Source: Neostapfia colusana (lineage: Eukaryota > Streptophyta > Magnoliopsida > Poales > Poaceae). From it: DNA of 64,000 nt. The stretch is taken from the NCBI GenBank assembly GCA_030760725.1, contig JASWHV010000003.1, positions 111,012,153-111,076,152 of the forward strand. The letters are read 5' to 3'. Shown piece by piece: positions 56,269-64,000 of this stretch. The notes under the pieces were generated by a model. The model saw only the letters and a list, made by a program, of their open reading frames with translations. It made no database searches and was not told the origin of the DNA. A program made the position numbers and the translations under genes. Position 1 is the stretch's first letter. Each line of letters opens with the position of its first letter.

Positions 56269-56320
56269 GTTTCTATTACATCGCTGCCGCTTCTTTTGTA
56301 ATCTCGGGACAAGATTCTTT

Positions 56321-56334
56321 TAAGGGGGGAGGGA
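56321..56334 (+). other. Polypurine tract of element F
   Basis: TAAGGGGGGAGGGA abuts the 3' LTR; the upstream AATCTCGGGACAAGATTC is shared with E. Confidence 0.88.
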
Positions 56335-59300
56335 TGTAAAAGCCCAAGAAAGGGACATGCAAAAATTGTTCATCACCTCACAACACGACAGCTCATTTTG
56401 TGGATATCTTGTGAACACTTGTGAAGAGCAAGTAACCACCATCAAAAGGGTGATTAGAGGGGAAAGACCTAACTTCCAAAAAGTGGGGCTTTTACACATG
56501 AACAAGAAAGGTTGAGCTCACCCCTAGACCTTAAATAGTCTTGGGAAGGCTCAGGCTAAATTTCATGCAAATCCAATACTTTTTGAGGCACTTTTGGAGG
56601 CATTTGAAAAAGAGGCCAATTTAAATGTAAATTCAAATTGCATCCACTTTCATCACTTGAATTCTAAAGTTGACTTCATATTCAAACTCAGCACATTTTT
56701 TTGAGTTAGTCCACCAATTTTCATCCCCATTGGACTCCATCTTGTCGGGAGCTAAATTTGCATTAATTCAAAAACTGAATTTGAATTTCAGTTCAAATGT
56801 GAGGCAAATTTAGCCAAACTAATTTCAAATTTAGGAAATCAAATTCAAAAACATGACTTGGAGGCTAAGTCTCACGTTCAATTGTGAGTAGCTGGGATAT
56901 TTTCAGTAAAATCAGAGATGAAAAATTAAAAGAGAATTAGAGGGGAGGGACCCACTTGTCAGTAGCCTTCACACTGAAGTTTTCTTCGGGTTGATTTTTT
57001 CACTCGGCCGAAGCTGCGCGCGCCAGCCAGCCCCGACGTCGGCGTCCGACCGACTTGCCGTCGCCACCTCCTGCTCGAGGGAAGCACTGAGTGCAACACG
57101 TGATCAGCACGCTGTGCCACGTGAGTCTTCACTCTCTTCTCCACCGTCTCCTTCACTCACCGAAAGCCGAACTCGCGCCAGCACCGACCTCCTCTGCTCC
57201 CCGGCGTCCGAAAGCTAGAAGCCGTTTCGCGCCTGACGAGCTACACGAAAAAGGTCCGCTCCAAGGTGCTTGACACGCTGGTGCCGACCGCTCCTCCTCT
57301 CGTGCTTCGCCGGAGTAGAATTTGTCCGATTAGTCATTTGGGGTTCCAAGGACTGAATTGTTCAAAACTCGGAAATTCGTAATGAGTAGTTCACCACAGA
57401 GGATTCCGAGCTACACACATGGTCTGCACTGGACCAAGGCCACCTAGGATCAAAAACCAGCGAAAACCATGGACTACGGTGGCTGTTCTTCAAGTTTTCC
57501 CGGTCACGGCCGTTTTAGCCCTAGGTCGACGGTGAGGTCATAGTTGCGGCCGTTTTCATGGGGATCAGTGCTCATATATGTGACCAGCAAGTATCAGCGG
57601 AGCTCTCCGAGCAAACCGCATCGAAAAAGGTACAGAGGACATTGAGTTCGATGTCACCGAGGAGCTCCCGGCCGCTGTCACCGTCGCGAGCACTATTCCG
57701 GCATCGTTGAGCTCCGGGGAGTGCACCACCATGTTTCCCAGACAGAAATATGCACAGGCGGCGAGTTTCGTCGAAGGTCGGGCAGCAGAACGCCTGGCGG
57801 CGAGCTCTCCGGCGAAGGGGGCGGTGGGGAGCCGCGGGAGCGCGAGGTAGACGAAGCCCCGCGGCCCCATGTGTCAGCCTCTGTTTAAATAGCGCCGGAT
57901 TGGCTGTGGCACCGGGATCTCATGCGACTGCGTGGGAGACTCTGCGGACCCCCCGTGCGGTTTGGCTGCGGTGCTGACACGTAGCCCGGGGACCCCACCA
58001 GCCGGTTTAAACTTTATTTGAATTTTCAGATTTGGTTCAAACTTCAACTGCACATAACTTCTGCTAGGAAGGTCCAAATTCAGTGAACCAAATTTTGCTG
58101 AACTCAGAATTTTGAGTACGTTCCAGCAACACAAGTTTCAGCTCATGAAACTTAATAGTTTTCCAGAATTAATTTCCTAAAATTTAAACTGTTAGGAATT
58201 TTATCTGGAGAATTACTTTATGAAAAGTTCTGAAATTTGGCTAGGAGGTTCATTGGAAAATCCTTGAGTCACAGTAAAATTTTCAGAACCACCCAAGTTC
58301 ATTTAGTTCCCCTAATAGTGTGATTAAGTGAACTGCCCGGAGAAAATAGAAAAATGCACAGAAACATTTTTCAGATTTTCTCAAATCTTGTTTAGGGCAT
58401 AACTTCATATAGAATTCTGCAAATGACATGAAACCAATTCCATTAGAACCATCTCAAATTCTAGTTTCCAGAAAGTAATGGTTGGAACCATGAAAACCCC
58501 TGGAATTGCTTAGAGGCTCTAATATTGACCAAGTGGGCTTTTATTTGCACAAGGCTCAAATGAACTTTAATTCAAATGAAACTTGGTCAAGACTCTGGTT
58601 AGGACCCTACCAAGCCACCATAAAAATTTCAGAACCAAAGGGGAGGGCTATCTAGAGTTATAGTCTTTACATATTCCATTTCAAACATTGCATTTAAATT
58701 AACATATAGCATATGGCTTACGTGTAGTCGCTGAAGGCGAGGAAGCTCCGGAAGTGCTGAACTTCCTTCTTCCAGACGAAGCCCTAACCACTGACCAGCA
58801 GCAACAAGGCAAGCCCCGGTTTGCATTAACCCATTTTACAAAGTTTTGTCTTGTTATATACTTAGTATGAGGTATATGAATGTGCATTAGGTGTAGGGTG
58901 GATGAATCCCAAGTGCATAAACAGCTTTTTCCTATAAGAGTGAGGGTAGTGTCTAAGTCCTCGAGTAGACAGGCTATGTTTAATGATTCATAGAACTTCG
59001 GTACAAGACGAGTAGTTGGAATCTACTCGCGAGTTAGGCTTGGGACACACGGGATTGGTTCGAGTGATGTGAGATCATTTTAGTAAGAAAATGAAACTAG
59101 GCAGGGGCTAGGGCGCAGCAAGAGGAAGTTTTATGTGCGTAGCCCTGTCCGTGTCGATTGAGGACCGATCCATGTGCGGCCCTGCTGAACAAGTATCGAA
59201 CGTACCGAAGGCATATTAGATATATGGGCCCCGATAAACCGATGTAACCTAAACCTACGGGCGTCGAGGCATAGCACACCGATTAATAGGTGTAGGTTGA

Positions 59301-60192
59301 GGGCAGCAAGGTGGAAATCTGCTAACAGGCATAGAGAGATGCTCCGTGTAGGGAACCTCCTGCTCGTTTCGGTGTGACCGGTTCAACGTTTGGGCTGTTG
59401 GGTGAAAGGTTGTCCCGTACGACATGGGGTGAGCGTGCTGTGTGCAGATCCGCGTGTGGGCGTACGTGACGTGCTATTCGGGTATCCCTGCAGGTGTATA
59501 TCGAGTCGATTCACCGTCCCTCACGGTGACGAGTACCGCTTGTTCACTGCCTCGTAACGTAGATAAACTATGGAATGTTATGATTCAATACTGCTGATAT
59601 GTATAATTGTATTGCTACATGTGTGCCACCAAATATTGCTTACTAAATTTCAGCTTCATGAACTGTTAACTTGTGGCTAAAAGATGAACTAAGGATGAAC
59701 TTGTAGGCGTGTCCATTTGCTGATATTTACCATCCCATGTTCGTGCAAACTGCATGTAGAGTTTCATGCCTAGGTGAGTCGGTTATGTTGCGTTGAGCCC
59801 TCGTGCTCACGGTTGCTGCTGTAAGTGTTTTTCAGGTGATGACTACCCCACGGACTCGGGTTACGAGTCCACCGGCGAGGCTACCCTCCGTCGGGGACCA
59901 CGGCTGAGTGGGAGCCGTACACGCCGCGCTGAGCTGAGGAGTGCAGCTAGTGTGGGTTGCCCTAGGGCAGGGCAACCGACTTTTTCTAGGTAGATGGGCG
60001 TGATTTGTACAAACTTAACTTCCGCTGTTGTAATATAAACACTAGTTTGTAACTGAAGTCTTGTACTACTTTGTACATTTCAGTTGGTTTTCTATGTAAT
60101 ACAGTATCGTTCTTATGATGTGTGCTGTTGGGTGTCGCATCGAGCGGCACCATCCTGTGTGATCCTGGATGAGCGGATTCCGGTCCGCCACA
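56335..60192 (+). repeat. 3' LTR of element F (full length, 3858 bp)
   Basis: TGTAAAAGCCC to GGTCCGCCACA. It keeps the 1.9 kb missing from the 5' LTR, which includes a GC-rich block (57600-57980) and AT-rich sequence homologous to E's LTR. ORFs inside have no domains. Confidence 0.94.
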
Positions 60193-60197
60193 ACCCA
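60193..60197 (+). repeat. Target-site duplication of element F, right (accca)
   Basis: This matches 47803-47807. Confidence 0.95.
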
Positions 60198-62944
60198 CTC
60201 CTATAAAACGGTTGGGTAAGCCTCGGCACCTAGGTTAACCAATTACATCGGTTTTCTAGTTCCCATATAGCAAGTATGCATCCGGTATTGTTCAAACTTG
60301 TCCAGCAGGGCTGCACACGGCTCGGTCCTCAACCGACACCAACAGGGCTACACACGAGAGACCTAGTCTCACAGCATTCTCTCCCCTGCTGGGTCTCAAT
60401 TTCACATTCTAAAGCCATTCTTTGATTCATTCTATCCCATGTCATAACATCTTATCTCGCGAGTATATTCCAACTACTCGACTTCTACCGAGATCCTAAC
60501 AACACTAGCACGGTATTTCCTACTCATCAAGTGGTAGACTACCCAATACTCTATAGGTTTTGGAGGTCATGCAAGTGGAGTTTCAATCACCTTAACTGTA
60601 ATGCAAACATATCGTCCTAGACATCATTGATACAAATAAAAAACTTTGCAAAAGTTATTAAATGCAAACCAGGGCTTGCCTGGTTGCGAGTCAAAGGGGA
60701 AGTTAGCTTCTGGAGGGATAATCTCCATGGCTTCCGGAGCATCCTCGATTTCGGGCACTATATGATATGCAACAAAATATACGTATGAGTGATAATTATT
60801 TATAAGAAGCAAGCTTCTATGGATAGTTACTGCTACTAAGGATTCTTATTTGGCTTTGGGATTTTTTCAGTGGATACTAGATTCCATTAGGAGGATTTGA
60901 GCCATAATGGAGGAGGTTTCATGGAAGCTTGTGGGTTCTACATCTCGCACAAGTAATTATCTCCTCTGAATTTTTATCCTAATTCTGTAGCTCTAACATA
61001 GCTAACAGAAGAAGATTTAATTAGAGAAGGTCTCCCTGGTTCTAGCAAAATTTGTTTCATAATTTTTTGAGCTGTTTTCAGGGAGACATAGATTTTTTAA
61101 TTTGTTGGAAATTGCCGGAAAAGTTTCTGTTTAATTTGGAATTTCCAACGAAGGCTGAAAATTGGAACAGGGTTTGGCCTAGTAATTAGAATCCAATGAG
61201 GCTCAAATTTTTACAGGAGATAAGAAGAGTTATGTAGGATCTTCTGGCCAAAATTAAGCAAATTCCATAACAGGTATATCGTGGAATTAATTCCCAATGA
61301 TTTAACTTTGACCAGCTACCAGGGAGCTACACGGATCAAGCTGAATTTCCCCGAAAAGATCCCTCGGTCTTCTAAAGAACCGCCAAAAATAAACTTGGAA
61401 ATTTGTTGGCTAGGGCGCAAGAGGCTAAGAGCTGGTGCAGGGAGAGCAACTAGACTGGGCTATCAACCTCTCGACGTTGTTGCTTGGTCCGGAGAGGGTG
61501 GGAGTCGTCAGGTCAACGGTGAACCGAGGAGTTTCGCCAAAAGAAGTTTCACCGTACTCGAGCTCTCGCAAGCTGATGGTCGACTTCTCTCACGTTGGGA
61601 ACATCGAGGACGATCTCCTGGTTTTGTTTTGCTGCTCAGCAGGGCTTTGCACAGCCAAAAGTGCTGGTTCACGATCAAACTACGAGGCGGCGCGAGCTCT
61701 GTCCGGCGATGGGAAACCTTTTCGCTCGCTCGGGGTGCTCAAGGCTCGGTGATACGATGAATGAAACGAGGTGGAGTGTCCAGTGCTCTAATCTGTGGCT
61801 GAAGACGTGGAGGGACACAGCTGAGGTGAAGGGCACGTCGACGCAACCAGCTTCTTGCTGCCGCTCAGCGAGCAGCTCGATGGCTTCGGGTAAGAACGGC
61901 CCACCTAATAGCTGTTGATATTTCCCTCCAAATTAAACACTTTGCTTCCTACAAAAGTCATGGGTTTGAATTTTAATTTAACAGGATTCAGTTTCGTGTG
62001 TAAAGTTTGAATTGCATTTGGATATTTGAATTTGAGTTTGTATTTGAACTCTCTCTCTTTCATTGTTTCAAATACATAGCAAACCAAACACAAATTTAAT
62101 GAATTTTGGCCTGGATGCTATTTCAAATGGGATGAACATATTTGTTAAACCCAATTTGCAATTTGATGATGTTTGAATTTGGAACTGAAATTTGAATTGA
62201 TTCATCACTTAATCCCAAACAAATGGTAAACCTTCTCCAAATAAGCTGAATTTTGGCAAGGTTATTATTTGAATTATGGGGAACCAAATTGTGGATTTAG
62301 CTCTCCATGTTTGAAAGTTTTTGCAAATATAAGTCAGCACTATGAACTCACACCGTTATAATCCAAAGTTTTAATTCCCCCTCATTTCCTAAGTGGGAAT
62401 TGGCTGATTCACTTGCTAGAATTTGGGGATTTCACAAAAGATTGCTGCTAAAATCTGAAAAGGCTGAAGTAATTAGGCGAGTTTTTCTGCAAAACTACCT
62501 TCCATTGTACGTTTAAATTCCTGCATATAGAGTTGCATGATCTAGCAGCGTCGGGTAAGACTTGCTTAGCCTTCGTGCTCATTACTTGCTGTTTAAGTTT
62601 TGCTGAAGGTGAGTACATAGATGAAGAGGTTCCTGATGAGGAGACGGGTGCCCCAGGGGATTCTACCATCGAATGGGATCCATGCATGCCTCCGTACTGA
62701 TTTTGTTGCGTGCTGCTAGTTGGTTATGTTCAAGGGCTGAACATGAACCTTTTTGCTTAGCCTAGTGTAGACCATGATACACTACGTATATAATTGTAAA
62801 TTAAGTTTCAGAATACCTTTGTGTAGTAACAATTAAGCTTCTGCTGTATGAAAATGTATTTGTCATTATACGTGTGCTATTCAGTGTTGCACAATACAAC
62901 ACCCCTCAGTGAGATCCTGGGATGTCGGGACCCCGGTCCTCACA
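60198..62944 (+). repeat. Right part of solo LTR S
   Basis: 60198 to about 61910 is inverted relative to the S ends. 61920-62400 is AT-rich and not firmly placed. 62400-62944 is in plus orientation (GTAATTAGGCGAG, GTCGGGTAAGACTTGCTTAGCC, ending GGTCCTCACA). The 159-codon ORF at 61281-61760 has no domain and lies in the GC-rich LTR block, so it is not called a gene. Confidence 0.7.
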
Positions 62945-63540
62945 ATCACAAGAGGGTTCATCAGGATGGAGGAGAGACCACGCAGCAACCCTATCTCAAG
63001 AAGTATAAGACGAATAATTCCTCTCAGCAATCCTTCAAACCTAAGCAGTCAGGGGCTCAGTCTTCCGCGGGGCAACACACTTCAGGTGCCCCGTTTATGC
63101 GTCCAGTTCTAGGACATGGTTTGATTTGTTTCAAGTGTGGGAAGCCCCATCATGCTTCAGAGTGTGGTTTTTCAAGGACATGCCACCTATGTGGAAGAGA
63201 GGGACATATGGCCCTGGTTTGCAAGAAAAATCCTGATTCTATTATCAAGTCGCAAAGGACAAATTCTTCCTCATCAGGATCCACCTCTATGTCTAGTTCT
63301 AGGGGTTCAACTTCCACAGTTAATGCTCCTCGTGGCACTGTTCAGATGATGGCCGGTCCTCCAGCCCCGCATTACCAGTTTCCTCAGCAATACTTTCCCC
63401 ACAAGGTTACTACTGGCCCGTGCCTCAGCTTCCTGCCCTGCATGTTCCACTACAGCTACCTGCTCCTCCAACTCAGTCTGCTCAACACTTTGCAAGTAGA
63501 TCTACTTCCATCCCAACCAAAGTCTACACCATGCCAACGC
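62945..63540 (+). pseudogene. gag: gag of element G, second part, with two zinc knuckles
   Basis: The frame continues from 47020: KRVHQDGGETTQQPYLKKY, a serine/glutamine-rich stretch, then two adjacent knuckles, CFKCGKPHHASEC (spacing one residue short of canonical) and CHLCGREGHMALVC, at about 63128-63231. A serine-rich tail follows. A frameshift near 63400 leads to the frame of the protease. Confidence 0.85.
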
Positions 63541-63895
63541 AAACTGTTGTGAGTCGACCAGATGTTGTTTCAAGTACCCTTGTTTTTGACTCCCATAATG
63601 TCCACGTCTTATTTGATTCAGGTGCCACATTTTCGTTCATTCCACATGATTTCGTAAGAAGGATAAATGTCTCTAGTCAAGAGATATCCTAGTAAGTTCG
63701 AGTTAGTCCTCCTGGGAGTTTGATTTCAAGTTCTGTTGTGTGTCCCGGTTGCACTATCTCTATATGTGGTGACGAATTTGTAGCTAATCTAATGGTGATT
63801 CCATTATCGATTTTTGATATTATTCTTTGGCATAGATTGGCTACATCACTATCAATCCATTATATCTTGTTTTTGGATGACCATTACATTGGAGG
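63541..63895 (+). pseudogene. pol: Protease of element G (broken)
   Basis: VLFDSGATFSFIPHDFV (about 63605) has an intact DSG. Stops follow at 63690-63695. Then SSVVCPGCTISICGDEFVANLMVI and FDIILWHRLAT, where the usual ILGMDWL is altered. A deletion then joins to RT. Confidence 0.82.
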
Positions 63896-63901
63896 CACCT
63901 C

Positions 63902-64000
63902 TTCAGAGTTATGTCTTTTGGGCTCACTAATGCACCTGCATACTTTATGGAGACGATGAATAATATGCTTCAAGGATTGAAAGAGTTTGTAGTAGTCTTT
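63902..64000 (+). pseudogene. pol: RT fragment of element G, cut by window end
   Basis: The frame at 63902 reads FRVMSFGLTNAPAYFMETMN and EFVVVF, the segment just before the catalytic FxDD box. RT upstream of this motif is deleted, and downstream is outside the window. Confidence 0.85.

Larger units (their letters stand above)
47808..60192 (+). mobile_element. Element F: nearly complete chromovirus inside solo LTR S
   Basis: This LTR element of 12385 bp has the duplication accca. The order is 5' LTR (shortened), degenerate primer-binding site, leader, gag, protease, RT, RNase H, integrase, chromodomain, polypurine tract, 3' LTR. Catalytic motifs of protease, RT and integrase are intact, but there are frameshifts in gag, one nonsense codon in protease and two frameshifts in integrase. 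Long LTRs and a chromodomain place it near the Tekay-type chromoviruses; E is a relative. Confidence 0.96.
47021..62944 (+). mobile_element. Solo LTR S (about 3.5 kb without F), middle inverted, split by element F
   Basis: It starts TGTAAAGTACCAAATATTTGG and ends GGTCCTCACA, with a 5-bp duplication. Without F it is 47021-47807 plus 60198-62944. The start matches the F LTR start and the end matches the F/E LTR end, both in plus orientation. The segment from about 47640 (before F) to about 61910 (after F) matches E and F LTRs in the opposite orientation, for example 60640-60770 against 58700-58860. No gag or pol is present, so it is a solo LTR, presumably from LTR-LTR recombination, with an internal inversion or a complex rearrangement. 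Confidence 0.8.
45905..64000 (+). mobile_element. Element G: Ty3-gypsy element split by solo LTR S, runs off window
   Basis: Plus orientation: LTR 3' end (to 46049), tRNA-Met-type primer-binding site, gag (46238-47020, continuing at 62950), protease and RT (to 64000). The gag reading frame is continuous across the S insertion when one atcac is removed (codons for GDNH then KRVHQDGG). A deletion removed the part between late protease and mid RT. The 3' end is outside the window. Lineage: chromovirus-like by gag/protease style, not certain. Confidence 0.88.

Noticed and set aside
61281..61760. 159-codon ORF after element F, considered as a host gene
   Set aside because: It lies within solo LTR S in the LTR GC-rich block and has no known motif.

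Overview
The window is plant nuclear DNA made almost entirely of nested and decayed retrotransposons. The element types point to a grass (Poaceae): Tat/RIRE2-type Ty3-gypsy elements with a dual RNase H and an antisense ORF, Tekay-type chromoviruses with 3.4-4 kb LTRs and integrase chromodomains, and an L1-type LINE. No host gene, tRNA, rRNA or CRISPR array was recognised. The Poaceae assignment rests on element type, not on a database search.

Left half (1-32509): four Ty3-gypsy elements are nested inside one another. Element D (28868-32509, Tat-type, deleted) was split in its 5' LTR by element C (window start to 28867, Tekay-type chromovirus with 3.4 kb LTRs and an extra ORF before gag). C was split inside its protease codons by element A (5363-24103, Tat-type, duplication aacac). 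A was split between its RNase H and integrase coding parts by element B (11368-17198, same family as A, duplication gcgac). B has lost gag, protease and RT, but keeps a long uninterrupted integrase ORF fused to its primer-binding site. A and B carry antisense-ORF material (complete but broken in A, a remnant in B) and arrays of CACGTG motifs spaced about 55 bp apart, both in their LTRs and between integrase and the antisense ORF.

Middle (32510-45904): element E is a minus-strand chromovirus with a 4.0 kb LTR and a pol broken by stops and frameshifts. Its gag side is cut off by a minus-strand C-type LTR (39933-43315). Next come the 3' end of another LTR in plus orientation (43316-43900) and an internally deleted minus-strand L1-type LINE (43901 to about 45900).

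Right part (45905-64000): element G is a plus-strand Ty3-gypsy element whose gag is split by a 3.5 kb solo LTR, S (47021-62944, duplication atcac). The middle of S is inverted relative to its ends. S is itself split by element F (47808-60192, duplication accca), the best-preserved element here: a chromovirus with a nearly intact pol. After S, G resumes in the same gag codon frame and runs off the window inside RT.

Nothing here looks like a new host system. The unusual points are the integrase-only derivative B, the 55-bp-periodic CACGTG arrays, a 21-bp minisatellite inside pol, the inverted solo LTR, a 1.9 kb deletion with copied filler in one LTR of F, and a small hairpin shared by several diverged LTR families. 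All coordinates come from reading the sequence. Percent identities and insertion ages were not computed.
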